Positions 12,801 through 23,690 of a stretch of DNA of 64,000 nt are shown one piece after another. The notes under the pieces were generated by a model. That model did not search any database and had not been told where the DNA came from. It saw nothing but the letters and a program-made list of their open reading frames with translations. A program made the position numbers and the translations under genes. Each line of letters starts with the position of its first letter. The first letter of the stretch is position 1. Source of the DNA: Bryoerythrophyllum caledonicum (taxonomy: Eukaryota; Streptophyta; Bryopsida; Pottiales; Pottiaceae); NCBI GenBank assembly GCA_963971425.1, contig OZ020524.1, forward strand, positions 6,062,417 to 6,126,416, written 5' to 3'.

Positions 12801-14129
12801 CTAAATAGGATCAGGCGTGACCTCCTTTATGGTAGCCAATGCCATTTTACCCTTGAATGGCCTTGGTTCTGCCTCATTCTTGCAATCCTTTGCCAAGTGA
12901 CCCGGCTGCTGGCAGTTGTAGCAGGTGTCATTATCATGGCACCCTTTCTTTTCTTTCCCACTTAGGTCCTTCTTGCCCTTGTGGTCTTCATTTCCAAACT
13001 TCCTTTTGAAGTTTTTCTCTTTGGGCTTATTCTTGTTTTGGTTTTGGTTGGAGTTCTTCTCCTTCCACCCCCCATGGCTAACTCCACTTGAGGAGCTCTC
13101 CACCATGAGTTGGTATGCCAAGGCCAACACTTCATCCAAGTGTTCAGGGACCGTTTCCTCTTCAAGACCGGCGTAGAAGCATACCAACTTGGAGTATTCA
13201 TTCATCTTTTTGCAAGACACCATCTTTGCTTGAAACTCCCTGGCATAACTTTTTAGGGAACCTTTCCCATTGCCTTGTTTCAAGTGAACCATGGCTATGC
13301 CATCAACGAAATGTTGGTGTTTTGGCACAAACCTGGCCAGGAGCATCTCATTCACCTCTTCCCATGACCTTTCCATCCAGTCCGTGGTCTTGTTCTTTTC
13401 TGCCAAATACCACTCCAAGGCGGTGCTTTCAAGCAGAGTGGGCAGGGTCTTTACCCTTCTTGCCCCCTTGATGTCAGTAGCATCAAACCACACTTCAACT
13501 TCTTCAAGGAACTTTTTCATGGGCCTCTTCACTTCCACGTCACTCCATTTCTTTGGAGCTGGCACTTTTGGAAGTGTGCCTCTGTCAACCTCCTTGGCTC
13601 CACCCCAAGTTTCCCTTTCCTTGGCCACTTCCTCTCTTACCATCTTCATGATGTCAGAAAGTGACAGGGTCACTTCGATGTCTTCCACTGCCTTAGTAGT
13701 GGGAGCCACTTGACTTGGCTCCCCCCTTGGTGGAGTAGCCTTTTCAGTCCCTTGGGAGGGAGCTTTCTCCCCCCTTGGATTTCTCCTATCACTCCCCCTT
13801 GTGCCCTCAGAGGCACTACTCTCACTTGGAGATGAGGAGGAGTCTCCCTTGGATGGCCCTCCCTTGGAAGGGCCACCCTTTGTACTCCCACTTGGAGTGA
13901 GGGTTGGAGCTTCTTTTGCTCCTTCCCCTTGTGCACCCCCATCCACCACTTCTTCATTGGCTCCACCACTTGGGGAGCCAGTGGTTTTTTTGGAGGGGGC
14001 TTTCTTCTTGATGGGTCTTTTTGGCAAGGTGCCTTGGGCTCTAGCCAAGTCCTCTTGCCTTAGGATCTCATCAACATCCACCCCATCATTTGGTGATGCC
14101 TCCACCACCGCCTTCTTTCCTCTAGTCAT
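12801..14129 (-). CDS. gag region of the chromovirus
   Basis: About 440 residues. A Ser/Gly/Lys-rich N-terminal third is followed by the retrotransposon Gag core (TALEWYLAEKNKTTDW around residue 230 and a QGNGKGSLKSYAREFQ-like segment). A CCHC zinc knuckle, CYNCQQPGHLAKDC, lies near the end. Its role in the family is to form the virus-like particle and bind RNA. The region reads through without visible interruption, although the element as a whole is broken. Confidence 0.9.
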   Translation of the reverse strand: MTRGKKAVVEASPNDGVDVDEILRQEDLARAQGTLPKRPIKKKAPSKKTTGSPSGGANEEVVDGGAQGEGAKEAPTLTPSGSTKGGPSKGGPSKGDSSSSPSESSASEGTRGSDRRNPRGEKAPSQGTEKATPPRGEPSQVAPTTKAVEDIEVTLSLSDIMKMVREEVAKERETWGGAKEVDRGTLPKVPAPKKWSDVEVKRPMKKFLEEVEVWFDATDIKGARRVKTLPTLLESTALEWYLAEKNKTTDWMERSWEEVNEMLLARFVPKHQHFVDGIAMVHLKQGNGKGSLKSYAREFQAKMVSCKKMNEYSKLVCFYAGLEEETVPEHLDEVLALAYQLMVESSSSGVSHGGWKEKNSNQNQNKNKPKEKNFKRKFGNEDHKGKKDLSGKEKKGCHDNDTCYNCQQPGHLAKDCKNEAEPRPFKGKMALATIKEVTPDPI

Positions 14130-14202
14130 GGCTCAAGTCCTCCTCTTGGGCCTCACCACCACAACCTAGTCTTGGTCCAGCCACGCCTTGCTGACTGGTC
14201 CC

Positions 14203-14214
14203 GCTCTGATACCA
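14203..14214 (-). other. Primer-binding site (initiator tRNA-Met)
   Basis: On the minus strand TGGTATCAGAGC lies one base downstream of the 5' LTR. This is the usual plant complement to the 3' end of initiator methionine tRNA. Confidence 0.92.
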
Positions 14215-14215
14215 A

Positions 14216-14984
14216 TGTAAAGTTCCTAAACTCTACTTAGTCTAGATCCTTTCTTTTCCCTGCACCCTTGACACCCCCTTAGTGTTAGTGATGTTCTTTA
14301 CTCATTTCACTTAGTGGCCCAAGCCCCCAAGTCCCCAAGTGGCCCTTTGGTCTGGGCCACCAAGTGTCTCCTCTGGTACCCCAGACCAAATTCCCCTTTT
14401 CGATGAGGAGGGACCTTCCCTCTATTCCCCCTCAACACCAGGGTCCCCCTCAAGCCCTTGCTTGAGGGCTGGTGTCCCTTACCGCCGTGTGCCACCACGG
14501 CGCCCATGGTGCCTTTAAACCACGACGGGCCAAGGGAGTCCCCATGGTGCCTTTGTACCACGTGGCCTCCCCGTAGCGCTCCTCCTTGAGGCGCATCAAC
14601 ATCACTTGGGCGTCACCACTCCAGGGTGACACCCCCACCAAGTCGCAGCCACTCCAGGGCGCGCCGCTCACTTGTAGTGGCACTCCAGGGTGCCACCACC
14701 TCTTGGTGACACCACTCTAGGGTGGCACTCCAGGGTGCCACCCATCTCAAGGTACCACCACATCAAGGTACCAAGGCACCACCACTCCTGGGTGGTGCCT
14801 CCCTCTTAGTGGCACCACTCCAGGGTGCCACTCCGGGGTAGCGCCCCACCACGGCGCCACATACAAGGGCGCCACCACTCCAGGGTGGCGCCACTCGAGG
14901 GTCCCCTCGGCACCACGCCTCCACACTAGGGTGGAGGCGCCTCCAACCGCGGTCACCCCCTTCCCCACACTTAGGGAGGTGACA
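14216..14984 (-). repeat. 5' LTR (right)
   Basis: 769 bp, the same length as the left LTR and differing from it at 11 positions by eye. It has the same TGTAAAG...GGTGACA ends and the same internal CACTCCAGGGTG motif series. The CATATT duplication follows immediately. Confidence 0.96.
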
Positions 14985-15809
14985 CATATTTCCTAAATCT
15001 AGGGTGCCTGAAGTCTAGGGTACGAGAGAGGAGCGACACGTTGTAATGGAATGGGTCTCTTTATTTCATGTGGACGCTATCAGCCATGGTCCCAATGCGG
15101 AGCGGTGGGAATGCTCTAAGGGTCTCCAACAAGCACTACAAGAAAACATGGTATTTAGCAACGTTTTGAAAAAATCTGAAGCAACACCTAAGACCATAGG
15201 AATCACATGCATGTAAGAAACTCTATGCACCCACAGGGGTGTTGAGGAATGGACAAGTGTAGAGTGCAACAAAGCGCAACAGTGGTTGCAAACATGCTGC
15301 TGCTGACTCCAAATGTGTCACTACCAAAAGGTTACTCTCTCTTGTGTGGTGACAAACTTCTCACTCACCCTCTCTGCAAAGCCTCAGAATAGTAAGTGAA
15401 AAACGACAGGTGAACAGAAAGTAAAGAAAAAATAAAGAAAGGAATGAAATAATTGAGAGTCTTCCTGAGGTGAGGGAAAAGGACGTCGCGCACCGAATCT
15501 CTGCCCGCAGCGTCCACGCTAGTAATCAAGCCTTCGCACCCTCCGGAAAGGCCCGAACCAAACAGTGACAAACAGTGTCGAAGCCTGCCTGTGGAGTCAT
15601 ATTACAATTCGCATCCATTTCTCTCAAGCTCGAACCCGTCGCTTGTCAAATTGTCATCAAACCAGTCAGTCAGTCAGTACAGAGCTTGGTCGCTCCAGAC
15701 GTCAGTTCTGGGGAGCAAACTACTCAGATTTGTGAATTGAGAAAATTTGACGTTGTCTGGGCTGGAACTCTTGAAATTCTAGACAGAGGTTGGTGGTTGA
15801 CATCATAAG
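14985..15809. other. Spacer and presumptive WAT1 promoter
   Basis: At 15135 a CACTACAAGAAAA sequence looks like one terminus of a CACTA-type transposon, but I find no partner end. The CT-rich stretch and GC-richer segment from about 15.36 to 15.8 kb probably include the promoter and leader of the following transporter gene. No other gene is seen. Confidence 0.4.
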
Positions 15810-18082
15810 ATGGCAACAAGGTAGACAGGGAGTTTCTTGTAGTCTGTGGTAATACTAGAGGGCATTTCTTTTTTCTGGTTCGGGTAAGCAAGGCCATTGT
15901 TACAGGCGTTAGCTTTTTTTCCAATTTTGGAGTGATATATCAAAGATTTTGAGGTGAAACCAATGTGGGGGTTCTTAGATGGGTACGTGCTTACTATCAC
16001 ACTTCCTTTTTCTGCACGAGCGTTGTGTTGTTGATTTGTTGTAACCAGTCCTTTTCAGGGATTTTTCAGAATTTGCACCGTCGTGTTTTTCTGTTCTTAG
16101 AAGGATGGGGAGTTGGCTTGAGGGTGAGACATTTGTTGGACAGGTATGCGGGTGGTTCTCCGGACGGAGTGAAGGCACAAGTGCACGTTCTGTTGACGGT
16201 AACGCAGGTCGCCTCCGGGGGCTACGTGGTGCTGGCCAAGAAGGCCGTGTCCGGTGGGATGCACCAGCTCGTGTTCTCGGTCTACCGCAACGCCTTTGGT
16301 CTCGTCCTCCTCATCCCATTCGCATTCTTCTACGAACGGTGAGGCCCGCGCATTTGATCAAGTGTGCATTCACCTGAACGTTCCGAACTTACATCGCTTT
16401 CTTGCAGGAAAACTCGTCTTCCTCTCACACTTCCCGTGCTCAAGAAGTACACCATTCTAGGTTTCATCGGGTCCGTTTTCCAATCTCTTCACTTTGTAAC
16501 TTGTCACTAGTAGAAAGTTGATCCAAAGTAGCAGTCAATTTGGACAATTCTAGTCCTAGATTTCTACTAGTGTGTATTCCTTTCAAGATTTCTTTTCTAA
16601 TGATGTATTCACGTTTGATAGTTTGAGTCCAGTGATGAGACTTTTTTTTTTTTCAATTTCAGGGTGTACCTCAACCAATTCCTATTCTACAACGGCTTGG
16701 CTCTGACAAGCGCCAGCTTCGCCTCAGTCATGCAAATATTGATCCCTGTCTTCACGCTTATAATTGCCGCGATTTACAGGTATGCTTCCCGAAACATAGT
16801 AGGTCATGCCAGGAATTCTTCTTAGTAGGAGCATTTAGGAGGTTTTCATTTTAATTGCAAATTCGGAATTATCTTGGCTCATGGGAATCTAACGACTGTC
16901 TCAATAGGCACACATAAAGCTCCACTTCATTGCTTGGTCCTCATTTTTATAAGTCTTTGGCTTCAAATATTGCACCTTCAGACTGGAGGTGCTCACATGG
17001 AGGCATCGGTGTGGTCAAGCAAAGATCGTTGGGGTTGTAGCAAGCGTGTCAGGGGCGGTGTTCATGACGTGCTACAAGGGCCCTGCACTTCTTCAGCTTC
17101 ACGCAGATACAGGAGCTGGAAATCCACATGCATCCTTGCACCATGATCTCCCGGTGCTAAGAATATTATCGCAAGTCCTCGGTTACGTCATGGATCCATG
17201 GAAACTCGGAGCGCTCTGCCTTGTAGGCAATTGCCTGTGCTGTGCAAGCTTCGTCAACATACAGGTAGAGTGATTTTCCATGTCACCATGATGCCCCTGG
17301 CATCTAAGTCTCTTGCTGGTGGTTGTGCAGTCGGTCACTTTGGCGAATCATCGTGCTCCGGTGTCACTCGCAGCGTCTGTGTTTTCAATTGGCGAGGCGA
17401 TGCTCACTGTCACAGGTCTGATTCTTGTGAGGGAACCCACGGCATGGATGGTGTCCGATCCGAGCCAAGCTATCGCACTTGTATATGCTGTAAGAAATCA
17501 AACTTTCGACGCTATCATCTTAACGCAGGATCGATGATGTGATTCGTCCTATGAATATATACAAAGCTGACTCGCGTACCAGATAGACTCTCTCTCTCGG
17601 CTCTGGTCACATCAAGAGCTTGAACGTTGTTTGCCAACAGGGCGCCGTTATATCGTGCTTAGCTGTGGGGGCGATAGCTTGGTCCATCTCCAAAACAGGC
17701 CCTGTTTTGGCCGCCAGCTATGGCCCACTTCAAGCAGTGGCAACTGCCCTCTTGGCTTTCGTTTTTCTCAAAGAAGTATTTTACTTGGGCAGGTAGTTGT
17801 ATACTTCAATCCTCTTGAAGTGAGGTCCCGCCGCTGGTCAAATCTCTTACTTCTATTAGTGTACATGATACTTGCCTTTCTTCTCATACGCTGAATCTCT
17901 GCAGTTGCCTAGGCTCTGTGCTAATCGTGCTGGGGCTGTGTCTCATCAACTGGGGTCAAGCAACATCTCGAAGTGCGTTTGAGGACCGAATTGTGACTAG
18001 TTCCAGCGATGGTGACCTCAAAGCGCCACTACTGGGGTGCGCGTGCTCACCAATCACCCTTGTTGCAACACACTCTTTGTAA
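15810..18082 (+). CDS. WAT1-related (nodulin MtN21/EamA) membrane transporter, eight exons
   Basis: The exon model is 15810-15820, 16144-16338, 16408-16470, 16663-16779, 16982-17264, 17331-17489, 17641-17792 and 17905-18082, all with GT-AG borders and matching phases. It gives 385 residues, the usual WAT1 length. The protein has two EamA halves with about ten membrane spans. Visible family features are VYRNAFGLVLLIPFAF (span 2), LNQFLFYNGLALTSASFA (span 3-4) and the second-half ending AASYGPLQAVATALLAF then FLKEVFYLG. The C-terminal tail ends in a serine-rich stretch and APLLG. WAT1-type proteins sit in tonoplast or plasma membrane and move auxin-like or other small metabolites; the substrate here is unknown. 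Exons 2-8 are secure. The 11-base first exon (MATR) is inferred, because no in-frame ATG precedes exon 2 and this donor restores both frame and start. Confidence 0.88.
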
Positions 18083-18401
18083 AGTTTAACTGAGTACCCG
18101 ATGCATTTTTGTGGCAGATGAACGCTAGCGAGGAGACGAGTGAATGAAGCACCAGCTTCGTCTGGAAATGGACCCTTCAGTACCAAACATGCACTTCAAG
18201 TCATCTCTTCATTCTCAGATTCCAGCGCAGTGCGCAACAATTCACATGAAAGACTTGCAGCTCAGATGCCATACATCCCGCTTTCATTTTGGCGAATCTT
18301 AATCGCCTTCGCTCCTGCATTTGCACGTCTGTGCATTTTGAAATACTGTAAAATACAAGACTGTTAGATGCTATTGTAAATATAATCACTCAGAGATGTT
18401 C
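18083..18401. other. WAT1 3' region
   Basis: Probable 3' untranslated sequence of the transporter gene. Nothing else is seen. Confidence 0.4.
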
Positions 18402-18749
18402 AGGTAAGCCCCCCGAAAACCGACAAGTTAAGGAATGTGCATATATGGAGAGAGGAAATGATTATACTGTTATTTTATAGCCAATAGAATTACAGTTCCA
18501 ACCCAAGTGATTTCATATTTTTTCGATGAAAACTGAATTAGTTATGCATTTTCAAACTCTGGAGCCATGTTTAGTGGGTGGCCAGCAGTAGGTACCCCCA
18601 CAACCAACGACCAAAAGTAAGGGTCTTGACTAATAGCAAACCTCCATTTGGAGCTCACCTGGTGGTAATGGGATGGAAGAGGGTTGGATATACCCCAATT
18701 TTTATAGGCGTTGGCTATGGGTTTTTGTTGGTTATGGGGAGGCTTACCT
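18402..18749. mobile_element. Tc1/mariner-type MITE, uninterrupted copy
   Basis: 348 bp with inverted ends AGGTAAGCCCCCCGAAAACC (left) and the complement of AGGTAAGCCTCCCCATAACC (right). TA follows the right end, and the left flank is TC, probably a decayed TA. The interior is non-coding. At 18427-18437 it reads AAGTTAAGGAA, with a single TTAA. This makes it the empty-site reference for the TTAA insertion in the related copy at 35.7-37.3 kb. The same termini occur on the right end of the Tc1-like transposase copy (30.42 kb). Confidence 0.85.
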
Positions 18750-20257
18750 TATGTATACCAGGCTTGTTTGTAAACACTCACACGACATAGCCAAGAGCAT
18801 AGGACTCAATATGACTATTCAAGAATGAAGCAGGCAAGTGAGAAAACAACTTCATGGTGAGAGACAGAAGGGTTCATGCAGCTAACATTCATCCTAAACT
18901 AATCTAAACGAGAAGCAACGTTCATCTAAAATAAGGTCTATGAGCTCACGAGGCTGTGAGAATCTACTAGTGTAATAGATTATGTAGAACATTATCTACA
19001 TGTGGGTACATTTCATGGCAATCCCACTTCACGGAAACCATTGTGCCTGCATCGATTCTGGTGACGTCGGTCTTGGTAGATGCTCATCTTGGTTTGCCTC
19101 TAAATTTTCCTGAAATTTTCCTAATAGGTGGCTTAAGCGCTTAATACATATGGTAACTTGCCTAAATGACCAGAAAATGGACTTTACGCCTTAAAGGGTT
19201 AATATAGTACTCTCACTCATTGTTGAGAGTTGAAAAATCACATGACAGTACCAAAAAGGGAAAGGAAAGCAGAGGTAAACCTAGAAACAAATAACAAACT
19301 ACTAAACTATAATATTATCCCATTTGATGTTCAATGCTTGACGATGTTAGATTGTAGTCCGATTTCAATGCTTGACGATGTTAGCTTGACAAAGAAAATG
19401 GTCGGATTTCTGCAACTAGATTTGGAAATTTCCAGTCGAGTAAATCGACCGGATTTTGGTCTCCCAAATGCGTAAGGGTTATGCACATGTGACACGCAAT
19501 TAAGCAATTATGCACTTAGCCAAGTGCACTGGTTGCTGGTAGACAACCGCAAGTTTTTTGCTCCTAACTTTAAAAAAACCAAAATTTGGCAAGAGTTTAG
19601 TTTGTTTTTTGTCATAAAATTTTGGTGTTTGTCGTGTCAAACATTGACATCTTCATGTTCATATAAGTGATATATTTTTTATATTTGCTATCTTTTTTTA
19701 GATAATATATGATTGCTAATCTAGTTTGCAAATCCTGCTACAAAATGATAATCATATGCCCAAAGAGATTATAAATGTGTTTTGAGTTATATTGTAGGAT
19801 TTTAGAGTACTGCACTACAAATACAATGTGTAAGAGATACAAATATATATATGCAATTTCCTAAGACAATGTAAAGTACCTCACTGTATTTTATAATGCA
19901 AAAACATACATAATCAAGCAATTCCACACTATTGCTGAGGGATTCTAAAATCAAACATATCATATGGACGCCCCAATATATAAATATATACCATCCACCG
20001 AACGATGGACACATCTTAAACTGCATTATACTAACGTACTTGCCACTTAAACTGCATGCATGCTCTACTATAGTATATAGCTCTAGGGCTCAGAGCTCAT
20101 CTTCTAACGCAACGACTCCCTCCACGTGTCCAATGGCGCTACCTACCATAGCAGACAGTTCATGATCATGCACTCGATGATCTCCCACATCTTGGATGCC
20201 AATGGACGCACACTCAACATATCGGTAATCACAAGATCTAAATCCAATACCATCGTG
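18750..20257. other. Intergenic spacer
   Basis: AT-rich DNA with no gene I can support. A short duplicated GATGTTAG/CTTGACGATGTTAG stretch lies at about 19338-19385. Confidence 0.5.
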
Positions 20258-20261
20258 TTAA

Positions 20262-21077
20262 CCCCTAAAGGACCACGACCACTTTCGTTCTAAAACTAGT
20301 CCAAAACTGCCACTGCCAAAAAGAGACATCAAAATCACGTTGTAAAGTGAATTTCGGATTTTCAACCGTAAGATCTTAAAATAGACTTCTATATAAACAT
20401 GCCGTAAATTTTTTGTTGCAATCCACCGCACTGATTGATAGATTTTAGTGTATAAAGTCAAAACAATGGTTCATTTTCTTCCCTGCGTTGAGTAGATCAG
20501 CAAACTTTGACTTCACTTTGTATCTAATTTTTGCATTGTACAAGGTCTAAATCTTTTACCATTGTCTTAAGCATGATGTTGTTACCCAACACACCAATTT
20601 TTAGAGGTAAAAAAGGGGGGGTAGCATATTCAAAACACGTGTGCAAGGAGTGGAGGTTCAAAAATTGTCATTTCACGTTTTATTTTTTTGTGAACTACGT
20701 ATGTATTCAAATGATAATCCAAACGGTCAATAAGAAGGTTTTCACCACATATTGTTGTTGAAAAAAATAAAACGTGAAAAATATGAAGATCTCTAGGTTT
20801 TATGTAGAAAAGATGAATATTTTTTCCCCCGTTGCCCGAAAATGTGTGAAAATGTTTGACTTGGAATAAAATGCCTTTTTACACTAAAGACAAGAATTTT
20901 TTTTAAAATTCCAAAAAAAGAAATATTCTTTATACGTGTGAAAAATCTCAATGTCAATAGAAACTTTTATCAAAAGTTTTGGAGGTGCCCGGAGTCCCCA
21001 CTTTTGGCTTTAAGTGGTACTAACTTTCAAACCACAAATCCAAAAAAAAAATTAAAAAAAATTAAAATAATAATAAC

Positions 21078-21134
<57 letters not shown>

Positions 21135-21256
21135 CACGAAGCTCTTATCAGATCCTATCTTGAAAAAAAATTAAAATTAAAAAGGATTTTTTTTCGAATT
21201 GTAGGTACATGCCCAAAATCCTAAATGACCCGGGGGGATGTTTGGTTTCTTAGGGG
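20262..21256 (-). mobile_element. TTAA-flanked MITE (piggyBac-like), copy D
   Basis: 995 bp between TTAA (20258-20261) and TTAA (21257-21260). The ends are CCCCTAAAGGACCACGACCA and CTTAGGGG. It matches copy E (33.05-33.97 kb) in reverse orientation, so both belong to one subfamily. It is longer because of a (TA)n tract of about 50 bp (21081-21131). No transposase is encoded. Confidence 0.85.
21081..21131. repeat. (TA)n microsatellite
   Basis: About 25 uninterrupted TA dinucleotides inside TTAA-element copy D. Copy E lacks the tract, so it arose after the copies separated. Confidence 0.9.
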
Positions 21257-21260
21257 TTAA

Positions 21261-21920
21261 GCATGTTGTTAGTTCTTTGGTGAAATAGCATATTAATTCA
21301 TATCAATTATTTTCACACATTGTCACACATTTTCGGCCAAGGTACCAAAAAATCTTCTACCTTTCCACATAAAACTTTGAGATCTTTGTATGATTCACTT
21401 TTGATTTTTCCTACGGCATTATGTGATGTAAACCTTTTTATTGACCTTTTGGATTCTCATTTAAAACAATATCAAGTTCACAAAAAACATAACGTGAATT
21501 GAGAATTTTAAAACCTAAACTCATTGCACAATTTTTTTGAATATGCTACACTCCTTTTCTACCTCTAAAAATTGGTGCGTAAAGAACTAACAACGTGCTT
21601 AACATTATGGTAATTAATTGAGACCTTTTATAGTGCAAAAATTAGACACCAATTGAAGTCAAAGTCTAATGATCCAGAAACGCAGGGAAGAAAATGAGCC
21701 TTTTTGCAACTTCAAACATTATATTCTTTCAATCCGTGCGGTCAAACTCTATGAAATTTTGTGAGTATATTACTTAATAAGTCATAATTGAGATCCTACG
21801 GTTAAAACTACAAAAAAACTTCATTTTTTCTTCCTTGCTAATTGCACAAAAACAAGCATTTTTAACGGATTTTGGTTGAGATATTCTTAGCATAATTTAT
21901 GGAATAACGTACTTTGGGTA
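21261..21920 (+). mobile_element. TTAA-flanked MITE, 5'-truncated copy I
   Basis: Directly after copy D the sequence matches the right two thirds of the family (TTTTCACACATTGTCACACA, the CGGTCAAA/GAGATCCTACGG region, and a decayed end near 21915). The left third is missing. D and I share the TTAA at 21257-21260. Confidence 0.65.
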
Positions 21921-22078
21921 TCAATAGCGACGATATCACCAGCAGGGTATGATTTCCTGGGTACCACTACCCGGTTATCAAACAAGGTATCACCTTAGGG
22001 TATCAATTTAGGGTTTCGGATTAGGGTTTCTGAATAGCGGGTATCACTGAAGGATATCAATCCACACTAGTCCTACGA
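21921..22078. repeat. GGTATCA-rich short repeats
   Basis: Several GGTATCAC/GGGTATCAAT words recur within about 140 bp, mixed with two TTAGGGTTT plant-telomere-like words. No gene is seen. Confidence 0.4.
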
Positions 22079-22504
22079 GGGGTGTGCGCGCGCACACCCC
22101 TGGAAGTAGTTGTGAGGGAGGACAATGGAGGCTATGAGTGTGAGAACCCAAGGTTTGGTGGAGGGAGACAATGGAGGTGTGGGAGAGAGGGGCTTATGAG
22201 GGCGGCAGGTGGGGAGAGAAGAGTTGTGAGGGAGGACAATGGAGGGGAGTTGAGAGGGAGGGGAGGGAAGTTGTGGGCGGCTAGGGTTTGGGAGAGATGG
22301 GTTTGGGACAAGGGTTTGAGAGACAAGGATTCGTGAGAGTAGCTTCGGACCCCGTAGGCGGAGCGACCCTGCAGGCGGCGTAGGGCCGCAATGATGCATT
22401 TATCCCTGCGTTTTTCTCCGTGCGTAGAAAGTGACGGCGCTTGGCTGCGCGTACAGTGATCGCGCTTGCGCTGCCTCCGTCCCGGCACAAACAACAACCA
22501 CAAC

Positions 22505-22580
22505 AACTCGCGTGAACAGTGCCCGTAGCTCAGTGAACAGTGAGCGGCGCAGTGAACAGTGCCCGCGGCTCAGAAAATAG
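22505..22580. repeat. CAGTGAACAGTG repeats
   Basis: Three close copies of a GTGAACAGTGCCCG-type unit (CGTGAACAGTGCCCGTAGC, CAGTGAACAGTGAGCGGCG, CAGTGAACAGTGCCCGCGGC). Confidence 0.7.
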
Positions 22581-22744
22581 TCCCCAGGTGGTGCGACGTA
22601 GAACTTGGCATCGAATGTCACGATGGCCATTGCGGAGGCAACAACAGCAGCCGCAGCCGCGACGATGATCACAGCGTCGTCTTCTGTTGCCGTAGTCTAC
22701 ACCTCGTGATGTGCGGGAGTCGGCCCCGCAACAGCAGGTGTTCT

Positions 22745-23005
22745 TCGTTGTGGCAGGTGCTCTTTGCAGCAGAGGAACCGGCTCCGCAGATGAATACATG
22801 CTCTTCGTAGCAGCAGCAACAGGCTCTTCGCAGTAGATGAACCCACTCCGCAAGTGCTCTTTGCAGCAGATGAACCGGCTTCGCAGATGAACACATGCTC
22901 TTCGCAGCAGCAGCATCATGCTCTTCGCAGCAGATGAACCGACTCCGCAAATGCTCTTCAAAGTTCATGCTCTTCGCAGCAAGAGGTGCTCTTCGCGAGA
23001 AGATG
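22745..23005. repeat. GCTCTTCGCAGCAGATGAAC tandem-like array
   Basis: About nine GCTCTTCG/GCTCTTTG words occur, most followed by CAGCAGATGAACC and GGCTCCGCAGATG variants, with periods of about 30-60 bp. All six frames stay fairly open because the unit lacks stops, so the ORFs here are repeat artefacts. Confidence 0.7.
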
Positions 23006-23594
23006 GCTAGGATGGGGCTCGCGAGGCAGCGCTTCTAGCCAGGATGAGATGACTCGGCAGCCGGTTCGGGCACCTAAGCCTCCTTGGTTGAGAATCACTG
23101 CGCAATAGGACTGAAATTTTGCAATTCCGGTGCTCGCTTTCCAGCTACGGTGCTTTGATCTGCTGTAGACACCGCACTTCTCCTCCCCGCGCGAGTCCAA
23201 ACAGCACGCCTGTTGCGGTGCCCTCGGATGTGGATGCTCTGCTGCGGTGTTTTCAAAATTTGGATGCTCTAGATGCGGTGTTTGGATGCAAGCTGTTCGG
23301 ATGTTCAGGCGCATCTCCTTTCACCGCAGTTGTTTGGACGATCACTCCCAAGCGAGCGCTCGAGGGTACTTCCTGGGCCGAGCTCGACCTTGCCCAGTTC
23401 ATGCGCGATGATCCTCATGTAAGCATGTTCATCTCAGAATTATCAACTGTTGACGGTCTCAAAAATTGTCGTCCAAGATCTCGTCCGGATGTCCTGGATG
23501 GAAGAGCACCAGCAGTCGGGGGTGTGCGCGCGCACACCTCTAGTCTATGGAACTTCATGGGATCGTCTAGGATCTCATGGGAATGCGGCGGCTA

Positions 23595-23690
23595 GGGTTT
23601 TTAAGATTAGGGTTTGGGTTCCTAGTGGCAGCGGCTAGGGTTTGAATCTGTGGCGGCTAGGGTTTGAATCTATGGCGGCTAGGGTTTGTG
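23595..23690. repeat. GGCGGCTAGGGTTT repeats
   Basis: Four to five copies of GCGGCTAGGGTTTGAATCT-like units. Each contains TAGGGTTT, the plant telomere word, as in interstitial telobox repeats. Confidence 0.65.

Larger units (their letters stand above)
7857..14984 (-). mobile_element. Ty3/gypsy LTR retrotransposon (chromovirus), fossil copy
   Basis: This is an end-to-end element of 7,128 bp lying on the minus strand. It has two 769-bp LTRs, a primer-binding site for initiator tRNA-Met next to the right (5') LTR, and a polypurine tract next to the left (3') LTR. The flanks carry CATATT on both sides (7851-7856 and 14985-14990), the target duplication. Order on the minus strand is gag, protease, reverse transcriptase, RNase H, integrase and a C-terminal chromodomain-like segment, which is the Ty3/gypsy order and marks the chromovirus branch. 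I count 11 differences between the LTRs (about 1.4%), so the insertion is young. At commonly used plant substitution rates that is well under a few million years. The frame is interrupted by about four breaks, so this copy is a fossil. Confidence 0.96.
22079..23538. mobile_element. GC-rich island bounded by CG-palindromes
   Basis: A perfect 22-nt palindrome GGGGTGTGCGC/GCGCACACCCC (22079-22100) is echoed by an 18-nt one (23521-23538) about 1.46 kb away. Both contain an alternating purine-pyrimidine TGTGCGCGCGCACA core. Between them the DNA is GC-rich against AT-rich flanks and full of internal repeats. A transposable or otherwise mobile unit is plausible, but no target duplication or protein is recognised. 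Confidence 0.4.

Noticed and set aside
15135-15147. CACTACAAGAAAA as a second CACTA element
   Set aside because: Only one end is found. No inverted partner or duplication was seen, so it is mentioned only as a possible remnant.
22073-23314. Many overlapping ORFs on both strands
   Set aside because: Caused by stop-poor GC-rich repeats. The peptides are repetitive and have no domain.
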